Shown: positions 19,622 to 29,512, counted from the first letter of the stretch. The stretch: 64,000 nt of DNA from Enterobacter sp. kpr-6 (GCF_900116015.1 NZ_FOYH01000002.1:838537-902536); one strand, 5' to 3'. Notes: generated by a model not told the origin, from the letters alone. Numbers and translations: made by a program.

Positions 19622-19806
19622 CCCTCACCCTAACCCTCTCCCTGAGGGAGAGGGAACAGATCGAGCGCGGACTTGCCCTTCCCCCTCTCCCTAAGGGAGA
19701 GGGTCGGGGTGAGGGTGCTCAACTTCCCCCTCTCCCTCAGGGAGAGGGCCGGTGTGAGGGTGCTCAACTTCTCCCTCTCCCTCAGGGAGAGGGTTGGGGT
19801 GAGGGT
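19622..19806. repeat. GC-rich palindromic intergenic repeats, cluster 3
   Basis: Four copies of the CCCTCTCCCT(G/A)AGGGAGAGGG core starting 5 bases after the eutC stop. The leftmost copy carries the CCCTCACCCTAACCC arm; the others carry GTGAGGGTG arms. The cluster lies in the convergent gap between eutC and the BLUF-EAL gene. Confidence 0.9.
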
Positions 19807-19828
19807 GAAAGTGACGACAAAAAACCCC

Positions 19829-21046
19829 CTACCGCCGCACCTTCACCGGCCAGCTAATCGCGGGCACGCCGTTCAATGCGGGGCGGGCAAAAAGATATCC
19901 CTGGAAGTGTTTGATCCCGGCGGCTTCCAGCCAGCACCACTCCTCGACCTTCTCCACTCCTTCCGCCACCACGCTGATCTCAAGCCCGGCGCAGCATTTG
20001 ACGATGGCATTTAAAATCGCCTGTTTAGGGCCATGCAGATGAATGTCGGTAATAATGCTGCGGTCGATCTTCAGTTCGCCCGGCTGGAACTTCGTCAGCA
20101 GCGACAGCCCGGCAAACCCGGCACCAAAGTCATCAATGGCAAGGCCAATACCCGCCGAGCGGAGTTGCATGATCGCGGTGGTGAATTCGTCGTAGCCGGA
20201 AATCACCTCATCTTCCGTCACCTCGACAATTACCTGCTCCGGCACCAGCCCGTTGCGGGTGATCTGATCCAGCAGAATGTCCACCGCGCCCGGAATATTC
20301 ACCAGCGACATCGGCAGCAGGTTAATCGACAGCTTGTGGCTGCCAATGCCGATTTTTTTCGCCAGCGCAAAAGCCCACTCCTTTGAGAGCAGATCCGCCT
20401 CGTGAATTCTCTCCGCCGGGATCGAAGCAAAATAGTCCTGAGGCGATCCGCCACCGGGACTGCGGATCAGCGCTTCAAATGAACTGATCTGCCCGCGTAA
20501 CGGCTCCACGATCGGCTGGATCGCAAACTGGCACGGCTGATCGACAAACAGCGGGCCGGGCGATGCACGCACCAGCGAGCGATCGGGCACAAAGCACCAG
20601 CTCGCGGGTTCTGACTGGGGCAGATTCTGATCGCGCCAGCGTCCGCGAATAAAAGATTTAATAAACTTATAAACCCGGCCATCGCTGGCGAGATTAAATT
20701 TCAGCGCGCCGGCGACAATCACCGAGCGCAGCACGGTGCGCGGGCTGTCGCTGCGTAAATCAAACAGCGTCATTCCCAGATTTTCAAAATGACGCTTTGG
20801 CGCGTAATCGCGCATTAACTCCACTACCGAATCATGGCGCGGATCCTGATTGATTTTGTCGTACAGGCGATTCACGCTCTCAAGCGGGCCTTCCAGGACC
20901 TGAAGAAAATGGGTTCCATCAAAGAGCAAAATACCGGAGATTTTCAGCGCTGCATTACGGCTCTGAGATACGCACACCAGCTCTTCCAGTTTCGACGGTT
21001 CAAAACTGCGGCCAAGGCGACTCCGGTAAATCAGGGTTGAAATCAT
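19829..21046 (-). CDS. blrP1: BLUF-EAL blue-light-regulated c-di-GMP phosphodiesterase (BlrP1-like)
   Basis: 405 residues, the same length and domain order as Klebsiella BlrP1. The BLUF domain (1-95) has flavin-site residues Tyr7 (MISTLIYRS), Asn31 and Gln49 (THFLQVLEG). The EAL domain (about 165-400) keeps its catalytic signature: FEALIRSP, Asn in INLLP, EVTED, DDFGAG, Lys in ELKID and AEGVE. The enzyme should therefore hydrolyse c-di-GMP in a light-dependent way. It lies downstream of, and in the same direction as, a PAS-GGDEF gene but is separated from it by about 500 bases, so it has its own promoter. Confidence 0.93.
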   Translation of the reverse strand: MISTLIYRSRLGRSFEPSKLEELVCVSQSRNAALKISGILLFDGTHFLQVLEGPLESVNRLYDKINQDPRHDSVVELMRDYAPKRHFENLGMTLFDLRSDSPRTVLRSVIVAGALKFNLASDGRVYKFIKSFIRGRWRDQNLPQSEPASWCFVPDRSLVRASPGPLFVDQPCQFAIQPIVEPLRGQISSFEALIRSPGGGSPQDYFASIPAERIHEADLLSKEWAFALAKKIGIGSHKLSINLLPMSLVNIPGAVDILLDQITRNGLVPEQVIVEVTEDEVISGYDEFTTAIMQLRSAGIGLAIDDFGAGFAGLSLLTKFQPGELKIDRSIITDIHLHGPKQAILNAIVKCCAGLEISVVAEGVEKVEEWCWLEAAGIKHFQGYLFARPALNGVPAISWPVKVRR

Positions 21047-21339
21047 ATTATCCAGATCCTATACGACAGGTAACGCAGCCATTCTACCCTGCTTACAGCG
21101 CTTAACGCCCTCTGCCAGCCTGATTCGTAACCATCGGATACCCAAAACAGCATATTTATGCATTTAGCGTTAATTTATCAATTTACCGCCACAATTAAGA
21201 GGGCCTGAATGTAAGTTTTTGGTGTTAAGCAGAGAAAATTAATACAGCACCACCCGGGGCTGACAGGGCAATATGTATGAATAAGTTAAATCTTAAGGCG
21301 GGAATCGGTCAGATCGTCGGAAACCACGCGACTTGCTAC

Positions 21340-21382
21340 AAAAAACTCTCTCAGGAACAGGAAATCCGGCTGTTCCTGAGAG
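21340..21382 (-). terminator. Strong Rho-independent terminator (minus strand)
   Basis: A perfect 13-base-pair hairpin (CTCTCAGGAACAG / CTGTTCCTGAGAG, 9-base loop) followed on the minus strand by AG and six T residues. It lies about 160 bases past the diguanylate cyclase stop, so it ends either that mRNA or an independent small RNA. Confidence 0.85.
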
Positions 21383-21433
21383 CGTGCAAAATGCCACATT
21401 CGTTACTAACAAAGAGACACTGTAATGAACTCT
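21340..21433 (-). ncRNA. Candidate small RNA in the gap between two c-di-GMP genes
   Basis: Minus strand: TTGAAA (21466-21461), 16 bases, then TATCTG (21444-21439) form a plausible sigma-70 promoter. Transcription from about 21433 to the terminator would give roughly 94 bases ending in a 13-bp hairpin and U6, the usual form of an Hfq-dependent sRNA. I recognise no known sRNA. It may simply be the 3' UTR of the upstream cyclase gene. Confidence 0.3.
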
Positions 21434-21543
21434 TGTGACAGATAAAAGGGTATTAATTTATTTCAACCATTCGGTTAATCCGTAAATTTCCCTTATACTT
21501 TATCAGGACATTCTGCAAAAAAGCCTTTTTGACGGCGGGAAAA

Positions 21544-22866
21544 TTAATTCTCCTCCGGCTCTAACGACGCCACTACCCGATTACGCCCGTTATTTTTTGC
21601 TGAATAGAGCGCGTTATCGGCCTGGCGGATCAGCCCGCTGGCGATGATCGGCAGCGGTTTATCCTCCGGCAGTCGCTCATTGCCTTCAAGGGTGGCCACC
21701 CCGATGCTCATGGTTAAATAACCGGTTGGGCTGGCAGCGTTGGGAATTTTTAGCGCGTCCACACTCTCGCGAAGCCGTTCCGCAATCGCCTGCGCCGCAT
21801 GACGATCGGTGCGCGGCAGGATCACCAGAAATTCTTCGCCACCGTAGCGACTGACGCTGTCTTCCGGGCGACGACGAACAGAAGATAACGCACAGGCCAC
21901 CTCACGCAGGCACTCATCGCCCGCCTGATGTCCCTTTGAATCATTGAAATCTTTGAAATAATCGATATCCGCCAGGCACACCGACAGGGAGTAACGCTGC
22001 TGGTAGGCACGAACGATCGCCCTGGTCAGGCACTCATCCATATAGCGGCGGTTATACAGCCCGGTCAGATAGTCATGCTGGGCATGATGCTGTAAAACCT
22101 CGTTCGCGTTGGCCAGCTCCAGCTCCGCCTGGCGGCGCTCGGTGACGTCAATCCAGGTCACCGACAGTCCGACCACATTGCCTGCGGCATCGTGAACCGG
22201 GACCGGATGGATGTAATAAATATTGCCGGCCCAGATAATTTCGCGGCTTGAGATCTCGCCCCCGCCATCTGCCAGCGCAAAATCCCGGCGGAACGCCGCC
22301 CAACAGACGGGCATCAGCGTCGAAAAAAGCTGATCGTTGATGTTGCCCTCAACGTTGCCCAAAAGGTGGATCATCGCTTTGTTGGCCATCACCAGCCGCC
22401 CCATGCGGTCGATCATGCACAGCGCGACAGGGGTGGTGTCATAGATGGTTTCTAATTGCAGGACGCGCTCGCCGAGGGTGGAGATGTTCCTGTCCATTCC
22501 GCGATAGCCGCGCAGGTTGCCCTGCTCATCGAATAGCGGAATGCCGCTGGTTTCCAGCACCACGATCTGCCCGTCGGCGCGCTGGTTGCGGTTCACCAGC
22601 CCGGAAAACGGGATCTGCTGCTCAACAATCGCCAGAAACGCGCCCGCGACGCGCTCCGCCTCGCCCGGTGGCATGTAATCAAAAGGCGTGGTGCCCACCA
22701 CCTCTTCAGGCGTGAATCCCAGCATGTCGGTCACCACTTCTGACAACCAGGTATAGCGGCCTGCGGCGTCAACTTCCCATATCCAGTCGGAATTATGATT
22801 CAGGAGATCAAGCAGGTGCTGCACATCGACTTCATGAGGCCCGGACGGCTTCTTTTTATCTGTCAT
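21544..22866 (-). CDS. PAS-PAS-GGDEF diguanylate cyclase
   Basis: 440 residues, no membrane helices. First PAS domain at about 15-130 (HNSDWIWEVDAAGRYTWLS, then GYRGMDRNIS as PAC); second PAS at about 138-245; GGDEF domain at about 265-430. The active site reads RYGGEEF, a functional variant, preceded by LADIDYFKDFND. The upstream RxxD inhibitory site is not evident. Predicted to make c-di-GMP in response to a cytoplasmic PAS signal. It lies next to the BLUF phosphodiesterase, so the pair could oppose each other. No specific orthologue assigned. Confidence 0.92.
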   Translation of the reverse strand: MTDKKKPSGPHEVDVQHLLDLLNHNSDWIWEVDAAGRYTWLSEVVTDMLGFTPEEVVGTTPFDYMPPGEAERVAGAFLAIVEQQIPFSGLVNRNQRADGQIVVLETSGIPLFDEQGNLRGYRGMDRNISTLGERVLQLETIYDTTPVALCMIDRMGRLVMANKAMIHLLGNVEGNINDQLFSTLMPVCWAAFRRDFALADGGGEISSREIIWAGNIYYIHPVPVHDAAGNVVGLSVTWIDVTERRQAELELANANEVLQHHAQHDYLTGLYNRRYMDECLTRAIVRAYQQRYSLSVCLADIDYFKDFNDSKGHQAGDECLREVACALSSVRRRPEDSVSRYGGEEFLVILPRTDRHAAQAIAERLRESVDALKIPNAASPTGYLTMSIGVATLEGNERLPEDKPLPIIASGLIRQADNALYSAKNNGRNRVVASLEPEEN

Positions 22867-22996
22867 AATTTATACTGGCGTTGCCTCCAAACAGGACGCT
22901 AATCTGACTTTATCTTACCGGAAGAAATCCAATTAAGTAGATTCTCATTCACCTTTATTATTCATGCCCCATCACAACGCACTCTGATTAAAAACC

Positions 22997-23013
22997 TGCA
23001 CTAATTTGGATAT
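22997..23013 (+). promoter_or_regulatory. Candidate NtrC-binding site upstream of the NMT1/THI5-type ABC operon
   Basis: TGCACTAATTTGGATAT matches the left part of the NtrC consensus TGCACYAWWWTGGTGCA perfectly (TGCACTAATTTGG). The centre lies about 75 bases before a sigma-54 element. Confidence 0.5.
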
Positions 23014-23077
23014 CAAAATAGCAAATCCGACAGCGAATTGTTGCGAATTATCATTATTCCTAAACGCATTTCACGCC

Positions 23078-23093
23078 TGGCACAGAAATGGCA
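23078..23093 (+). promoter_or_regulatory. Sigma-54 promoter of the NMT1/THI5-type ABC operon
   Basis: TGGCACAGAAATGGCA: intact -24 TGGCAC and -12 GC with canonical spacing, one mismatch in the TTGC box. It lies about 40 bases before the ATPase ATG. Suggests expression under nitrogen starvation. Confidence 0.65.
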
Positions 23094-23133
23094 TAGAAGA
23101 AAGAAAACCAGCCCGTTAGTCACCAGGAGCAGG

Positions 23134-23965
<832 letters not shown>

Positions 23966-23976
<11 letters not shown>

Positions 23977-24850
23977 TACCCGTGTCCATCAGCAGATTTT
24001 TCCCGTCGGCGTAATGCTGCTGTTAGCCCTGATCTTCTGGTACGCGCTGGCGGTAGCCCTGAACGCGCCGGGGACGATCGAGCGGGTGCTGACGCCGCGC
24101 GGCGCATGGGATGCAGGCGATCTGCTTGCCGCCACGCTTAATGCTAAACGACCGCTGCTGCCCGCGCCGCATCAACTGGTGATGGACATCTGGAACAGCG
24201 TGACCGGATGGCCTGTGGACTCGCCGCGTAACCTGCTGCTGCACACCTGGGTCACCGCCAGCGCCGCGCTGACCGGCTTTGCCATGGGCGTGCTGCTCGG
24301 CGTGTTGCTGGCGATCGGCATTGTGCATTCGCGCACGCTGGATAAAGCGCTGTTGCCGTGGATTGTCGCCTCGCAGACCATTCCGGTGCTGGCGATTGCC
24401 CCGATTGTGCTGATTATTCTCGGCAGCCTCGGCATTACCGGCCTGTTGCCCAAAGCCACCATCGCCATGTACCTGTGCTTTTTCCCGGTCACCCTCGCCA
24501 CCGTGCAGGGCCTGCGTTCGCCGCAAAAAATGGAGATGGAACTGGTGCACACCTGGGCCGCCAGCCGCATTCATACCTTCTGGATGGTGCGCCTTCCCTC
24601 CGCGCTACCCTATCTGTTCCCCGCCTTTCGCGTGGCGATTGCCAGCGGTCTGGTCGGCACCATGGTTGCCGAACTGCCTACCGGGGCGCAGGCGGGCCTG
24701 GGGGCAAGGCTGCTGACCGGCTCCTACTACGGCAACACCATTCAGATCTGGTCGGCGCTGGTGATGGCCTCACTGCTGGGGCTGGCGCTCACCAGCCTGG
24801 TGATACTGGCTGAACGCCTGATCATGCATAACCGGAAGGAGGCACGATGA
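23966..24850 (+). CDS. ABC transporter permease, first subunit
   Basis: 294 residues from the ATG at 23966, with GGAGGGG upstream inside the ATPase gene. Six membrane helices and the EAA-type loop ELVHTWAASRIHTFWMVRLPSALPYLFPA identify a binding-protein-dependent permease of the SsuC/ThiX group. An extra segment of about 80 residues sits between the first helix and the core. It overlaps the second permease by four bases (ATGA). Confidence 0.88.
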
Positions 24851-25920
24851 AAACCGTTATTCCAGGCACCCTGCCGCTGCTGGGCGCGCTGCTGTTATTG
24901 ATGCTTTCCCTGATCCAGCTCGCCGGGCAAAGTCCGGTGCCGCTGGCGCAATTGGGTCTGAATCTCCTGCTGATCCTGTGCGCCCTGAGCGCCTGCTCCG
25001 CGGTGCTCTCACCTGGCCGGGCGCTTCTGTTCGCGTTAACGCTCGCGGCGGGTGCGCTGTGGCAGGCTTTGCTGCCGCTGCACGGGCTGATGCTCGGTGC
25101 GCTGGCGATGCTGGCGGTGGTCAGCGTGCAGCGGCTTGCCCGTGCCCCGGTCAGCGCCAGCGCTGTCGCCGCGCTATTCGGCCTGTGGATGCTCGGGTTC
25201 TGGCAGATGCTGGTCAGTGGATTTGACGTGCCGCAGGTGATCCTGCCTGCTCCGCTCGCCATCGTCGCGGCGCTGGTGGAGAGCGCCGACCTGCTGGCGG
25301 GCGATATCCTCCAGACGGTGATTAAATCGGCGCTTGTCGGCTATCTGCTCGGCAGTGGGCTGGGCATTGCCGTCGCCCTGATGATCGACCGCCTGCCGTT
25401 TTTGCAGCGCGGGCTGCTGCCGCTGGCGAATCTCACCAGCACGGTGCCGCTGGTCGGCGTCGCGCCCATTGCGGTGATGTGGTTCGGCTTTGACTGGCCG
25501 TCAAAAGCCGCCGTGGTAGTGCTGGTGACCTTTTTCCCGGCGCTGGTCAGCACGCTGGCGGGTCTGAAAGCGAGCGGCAAACTGGAGCAGGAACTGATGT
25601 ATTGCTACGCCGCCACGCCCCGCCAGCGCCTGCGGGCGCTACGTCTGCCGGTGGCGATGCCGTTTATTTTTAGCGCCCTGAAGGTCAATGCCACGCTGTC
25701 GCTGATCACCGCGATTGTGGCGGAGTTTTTTGGCTCACCGACCGCCGGACTGGGTTTTCGCATCTCCACCGAGTCGGCGCGGATGCATATGCCGGTGGTG
25801 TGGTCAGCGATTGTCGTGGCCTCGGTCGCCGGTTCATTGATGTATGCGATGCTGGTCCGGCTCGATCGGCGCGTCAATTTCTGGCATCCCACCGTGCGTG
25901 GCACTGCCGCAGAAAAGTAG
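24847..25920 (+). CDS. ABC transporter permease, second subunit
   Basis: 357 residues. About four added hydrophobic segments (residues 1-115) precede the usual six-helix core with EAA loop ELMYCYAATPRQRLRALRLPVAMPF. Two different permeases with one ATPase imply a heterodimeric channel, less common in this family than a homodimer. Start coupled to the first permease (ATGA). Confidence 0.86.
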   Translation: MKTVIPGTLPLLGALLLLMLSLIQLAGQSPVPLAQLGLNLLLILCALSACSAVLSPGRALLFALTLAAGALWQALLPLHGLMLGALAMLAVVSVQRLARAPVSASAVAALFGLWMLGFWQMLVSGFDVPQVILPAPLAIVAALVESADLLAGDILQTVIKSALVGYLLGSGLGIAVALMIDRLPFLQRGLLPLANLTSTVPLVGVAPIAVMWFGFDWPSKAAVVVLVTFFPALVSTLAGLKASGKLEQELMYCYAATPRQRLRALRLPVAMPFIFSALKVNATLSLITAIVAEFFGSPTAGLGFRISTESARMHMPVVWSAIVVASVAGSLMYAMLVRLDRRVNFWHPTVRGTAAEK

Positions 25921-25959
25921 AAACACAAACACCAGCATGCAGTTTAACCTGAGGGGTTT

Positions 25960-26979
25960 TTGATGATAAAACGTTCCGCTTTTCAGTGTGGGTTATGGCT
26001 GACGGCCCTGTCCGTGGCGATGAGCTTTCAGACGCAGGCCGCCGAGAAAGTGACGGTGCAGCTAAAATGGCTGCCGCAGTCGCAGTTCGCGGGCTACTAC
26101 GTGGCGCAGGAAAAAGGGTTTTACGAGCAGGAAGGGCTGGATGTGACCATCAAACCCGGCGGCACGGATATCTCGCCGGTGCAGGTGATTGCCGGGAAAT
26201 CGGCGGACGTGATCGTCAACTGGCTGCCGGATTCGCTGGCCTCGCGCGAAGCGGGCGTCCCGCTGGTCAATATCGCGCAGGTGTATAACCGCTCCGGCAT
26301 GATGCTGACCTGTAAAAAATCGAGCGGCATCAAAACGCCCGCTGATTTTAAAGGCAAAACCCTTGGCGTCTGGTACGGCGGCAATGAGTACCCGTTCTTT
26401 AACTGGATGAACAAGCTGGGACTGAAACCGGGCAAGGACATCACCATTCTCAAGCAGGGCTTTAACGTCGATCCGCTGCTCCAGGATCAGGCGGCCTGCA
26501 TCTCGACGATGAACTACAACGAATACGGGCAACTGCTGGATGCCGGGCTGAAAGAGTCCGATCTGATTAGCTTCCCGTATGACGATCAGGGTGTTTCCAC
26601 GCTGGAAGATGGTCTGTACGTGCGCGGGCCGGACCTTCAGAATCCGGCGTTTGTGGCGAAGATGGCGAAATTCGTCAAAGCCTCGCTGAAGGGCTGGGAT
26701 TACGCGGTGCAGCATCCGCAAGAAGCGGCAAAAATCGTGGTGGCGGAAGATGCCTCCGGTTCAGCCACGGAAGAGGCGCAGACCCGGCAGATGGAAAACG
26801 TGGCGAAGTTAATCACCAACGCCAACACGCCCAAAATGGGTTATCTGGAACCAGCGGCCTATCGCCAGACCATCGACGTGCTGCTCCACAGCGGCGGCGA
26901 TACGCCGGTGATCAAAAAAGACCCAGGCGACGCAGGCATGACACACGCGGTATGGGACGCGGCAATGAAGCTGAAGTAA
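25960..26979 (+). CDS. NMT1/THI5-type periplasmic binding protein
   Basis: 339 residues with a signal peptide ending MSFQTQAA. The mature start VTVQLKWLPQSQFAGYYVAQEKGFY is the hallmark of NMT1/THI5-like proteins (pyrimidine, riboflavin and related heterocycle binders such as ThiY and RibY). The segment CKKSSGIKTPADFKGKTLG is also typical. TGAGGGG precedes the ATG. No thiamine or flavin riboswitch is visible upstream; a sigma-54/NtrC promoter is. I infer uptake of a nitrogen-containing heterocycle used as a nitrogen source; the exact ligand is unknown. Confidence 0.85.
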   Translation: MMIKRSAFQCGLWLTALSVAMSFQTQAAEKVTVQLKWLPQSQFAGYYVAQEKGFYEQEGLDVTIKPGGTDISPVQVIAGKSADVIVNWLPDSLASREAGVPLVNIAQVYNRSGMMLTCKKSSGIKTPADFKGKTLGVWYGGNEYPFFNWMNKLGLKPGKDITILKQGFNVDPLLQDQAACISTMNYNEYGQLLDAGLKESDLISFPYDDQGVSTLEDGLYVRGPDLQNPAFVAKMAKFVKASLKGWDYAVQHPQEAAKIVVAEDASGSATEEAQTRQMENVAKLITNANTPKMGYLEPAAYRQTIDVLLHSGGDTPVIKKDPGDAGMTHAVWDAAMKLK

Positions 26980-27044
26980 TGCGCGTATGGGGCTGTCTCC
27001 TGCAGAACTCAATGTGTATCCCCCGGAGGACCAGACGTCGGGGG

Positions 27045-27449
27045 TTAATATTTCATTCTGAATGCTTCTGCCATGAGGCCTATCTTATGCATCGTATTAT
27101 TATCACGCGCTTTTTTATGAGCATCCGGTTTTAAAATAATGATGAGCAGATAAGTATTGTCATGCGTTGCGCCCTGGCAATAGACCAGATGTGCCCGATC
27201 GCTGGTTCTTTTGAATTGACGTAAATAGGCAGGAAAAGGCGATCCCCCCTCTGCTAAATGAATATGCGCAACCTGCTCCGCTTTAACCAGCGGCCAGGTA
27301 AACGCATCATCATAAAGCGCGTCTCTGCCAAATGTGTCAGGTAATATTCCGTCTTCCTTATAAGACAAAAAATCCGCCTCCAGCCACGCAAGTTCTTGTG
27401 CGCTAAGCTGTTGGCGGATCAAGGCCGATTTAAAAATCCTTATGCTCAT
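27045..27449 (-). CDS. yafO: YafO-type mRNA interferase toxin
   Basis: 134 residues, matching E. coli YafO (132) along its length: DFLSYKEDGILPDTFGRDALYDD, TWPLVKAEQVAHIHLAEG, YCQGATHDN and the C-terminal MHKIGLMAEAFRMKY. YafO cleaves mRNA in association with the ribosome. It overlaps the antitoxin gene by four bases. In E. coli yafNO is part of the SOS-controlled dinB operon; here it is about 21 kb away from dinB, next to the pao operon. Confidence 0.92.
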   Translation of the reverse strand: MSIRIFKSALIRQQLSAQELAWLEADFLSYKEDGILPDTFGRDALYDDAFTWPLVKAEQVAHIHLAEGGSPFPAYLRQFKRTSDRAHLVYCQGATHDNTYLLIIILKPDAHKKARDNNTMHKIGLMAEAFRMKY

Positions 27450-27748
27450 TCCGTGAACTCGTTCAGGTCTTTATCAGATGCATTGGCAAGCAACTCATGT
27501 CCTTTTTGCGCAATCTCATCCAGACGGCGGCTGTTGGGACGGAACTTTGCTGCGCTATGAGTGGCGTTGAGCTTTTCACCCAACAAGTCGATTAATTCTT
27601 CGAATACTTTTGCGCTCACCATATAACCCGCAGGTCTGTTATTGGAGAGCACGGCTACGGGTTCATCAATAAAATATTTCGCTGGGTTCTTTCGCAACTC
27701 AGTAATGTTTATCGATTTTTCCGCCAAAATACGTTCCATAAAACTCAC
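27446..27748 (-). CDS. yafN: YafN-type antitoxin
   Basis: 100 residues. The N-terminal half (LAEKSINITELRKNPAKYFIDEPVAVL, NNRPAGYMVSAKVFEEL) is a Phd/YefM-type DNA-binding fold; the C-terminal tail should wrap the toxin. GAGGTGA precedes the ATG. First gene of the yafNO pair and probable autorepressor through the dyads just upstream. Confidence 0.92.
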   Translation of the reverse strand: MSFMERILAEKSINITELRKNPAKYFIDEPVAVLSNNRPAGYMVSAKVFEELIDLLGEKLNATHSAAKFRPNSRRLDEIAQKGHELLANASDKDLNEFTE

Positions 27749-27752
27749 CTCA

Positions 27753-27792
27753 ACATGTTTAAATGTGCATTTTAGTATACATAATTTTATAC
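27753..27792. promoter_or_regulatory. Candidate yafNO operator/promoter with two dyads
   Basis: Two short inverted repeats lie just upstream of yafN: ACATGTTTAAATGT (27753-27766) and GTATAC-N7-TATAC (27775-27792). The second includes a minus-strand TATACT -10-like box. This layout suits autorepression by YafN. No LexA-type CTGT-N8-ACAG is present. Confidence 0.5.
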
Positions 27793-27998
27793 GTTTTAAC
27801 TCCTCTCAACTTAACGCGCCGCCCCCCTGCTGCCTCCTGATTTTCTATTCATCCCTCACGCTTATTCCCGTATTCAGGTTTCAGGACTAATCCCAACGCG
27901 TGCGCCGACTATGCTTAATGGCAGGTAAAAAAAACCGCAGGCAGTTAAAGCGGTCACGACACTTTTGATTTTCACCTTTGAAATACTGGAGGCCTGGC

Positions 27999-28565
27999 AT
28001 GAGCAACCATGGCGAAGAAGCGGGAAAAGCAGGTACCACGCCCCCGCCGGAAATGACCCGCATTACACTGAAAGTGAATGGCGAGGCGCACGAGCTGGAG
28101 GTGGACACGCGCACCACGTTGCTGGATGCACTGCGCGATCGACTGCATCTTACCGGCACCAAAAAAGGCTGCGACCACGGGCAGTGTGGCGCGTGTACCG
28201 TGATGGTGGACGGGCGGCGGATCAACTCCTGCCTGACGCTGGCGGTGATGCAGCAGAACGTGGACATTACCACCATTGAAGGGCTGGGCACGCCGGAGAA
28301 TATGCACCCGATGCAGACCGCCTTTGTGAAGCATGACGGCTACCAGTGCGGCTACTGCACGCCGGGGCAGATCTGCTCGTCCGTGGCGATGCTCAAAGAG
28401 ATCGAGGCGGGTATTCCCAGCCACGTCACGCTGGATCTGGTTTCCCCACCGTCGATGACCCCGGATGAAATTCGCGAGCGAATGAGCGGCAATATCTGCC
28501 GCTGCGGCGCTTACTCCAATATTTTGGCCGCGATCGAAGATGTCGCCGGGAGCACGCCATCATGA
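27999..28565 (+). CDS. paoA: Aldehyde oxidoreductase iron-sulfur subunit PaoA, lacking the Tat signal
   Basis: 188 residues from the ATG at 27999 (GGAGG seven bases before). Two [2Fe-2S] clusters: Cys58, Cys63, Cys66, Cys78 (plant ferredoxin type) and Cys116, Cys119, Cys166, Cys168. Both ends align with E. coli PaoA: MSNHGE at the start (MSNQGE in E. coli) and [21 protein letters not shown] in the body. The roughly 40 residues between them, which hold the twin-arginine motif and hydrophobic stretch in E. coli, are missing. The complex is therefore probably cytoplasmic here. Overlaps paoB by four bases. Confidence 0.93.
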   Translation: MSNHGEEAGKAGTTPPPEMTRITLKVNGEAHELEVDTRTTLLDALRDRLHLTGTKKGCDHGQCGACTVMVDGRRINSCLTLAVMQQNVDITTIEGLGTPENMHPMQTAFVKHDGYQCGYCTPGQICSSVAMLKEIEAGIPSHVTLDLVSPPSMTPDEIRERMSGNICRCGAYSNILAAIEDVAGSTPS

Positions 28566-29512
28566 AAGCCTTTACCTGGGAACGCGTGACCACGGCTGCG
28601 GAAGCGGCCACCCACGCCCAGCGCACGCCGGGCGCAAAATTTATTGCCGGTGGCACCAACCTGCTCGATTTAATGAAACTGGAAATCGAGACCCCCACCC
28701 ACTTAATCGACGTCAACGGCCTCGGCCTCGATAAAATCGAACCGACGCCGGAAGGCGGTTTGCGTATCGGCGCGCTGGTGCGTAACACCGATCTGGCTGC
28801 AGACGAGCGGGTACGCCGCGACTATGCCGTGCTCTCACGCGCGCTGCTGGCGGGCGCGTCCGGTCAGCTACGCAATCAGGCGACCACCGCCGGAAATCTG
28901 CTTCAGCGCACCCGCTGCCCCTATTTTTACGACACCAATCAGCCCTGCAATAAGCGGCTTCCCGGCAGCGGTTGCGCCGCACTTGAAGGGTTCAGCCGCC
29001 AGCACGCGGTGGTCGGTGCGAGCAAGGCCTGTATCGCCACCCATCCCAGCGATATGGCGGTCGCCATGCGGGTGCTCGATGCGGTGGTAGAAACAGTCAG
29101 CCCCGACGGGCACGAGCGGGCGATCCCGCTGGCGGATTTTTACCGCGCGCCGGGTAATACCCCGCATCTGGAAACAGTGCTGAACGCGGGCGAATTGATC
29201 ACCGCTGTCACCCTGCCTGCGCCGGTTAAGGGCACGCATATTTACCGTAAAGTCCGCGACCGGGCCTCTTACGCCTTTGCGCTGGTGTCGGTCGCCGCCA
29301 TTGTGCAGTCCGACGGCACAGGCCGCGTGGCGCTGGGCGGCGTGGCGCATAAACCCTGGCGGATGGATGAAGCCGACGCTGAAATCCCACAGGGCGCGCA
29401 GGCGGTCTACGCCCGGCTGTTCGCCAGCGCGCATCCCACTGATGAAAATGAATTCAAGCTGCTGCTGGCGAAGCGAACGCTCGCCTCAGTGCTGACGGAA
29501 GCGAGGGCCTGA
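28562..29512 (+). CDS. paoB: Aldehyde oxidoreductase FAD subunit PaoB
   Basis: 316 residues (E. coli 318). FAD-binding segment [11 protein letters not shown] near residues 29-39 and the [16 protein letters not shown] loop. Four cysteines, Cys119, Cys129, Cys138 and Cys157, match the extra [4Fe-4S] cluster typical of PaoB. It passes electrons from the PaoA clusters to an acceptor. Start codon overlaps the paoA stop. Confidence 0.95.
   Translation: MKAFTWERVTTAAEAATHAQRTPGAKFIAGGTNLLDLMKLEIETPTHLIDVNGLGLDKIEPTPEGGLRIGALVRNTDLAADERVRRDYAVLSRALLAGASGQLRNQATTAGNLLQRTRCPYFYDTNQPCNKRLPGSGCAALEGFSRQHAVVGASKACIATHPSDMAVAMRVLDAVVETVSPDGHERAIPLADFYRAPGNTPHLETVLNAGELITAVTLPAPVKGTHIYRKVRDRASYAFALVSVAAIVQSDGTGRVALGGVAHKPWRMDEADAEIPQGAQAVYARLFASAHPTDENEFKLLLAKRTLASVLTEARA

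Noticed and set aside
22867..23133. TPP or FMN riboswitch upstream of the THI5-type importer
   Set aside because: No conserved THI-box or RFN helices are visible; the region instead fits a sigma-54 promoter.
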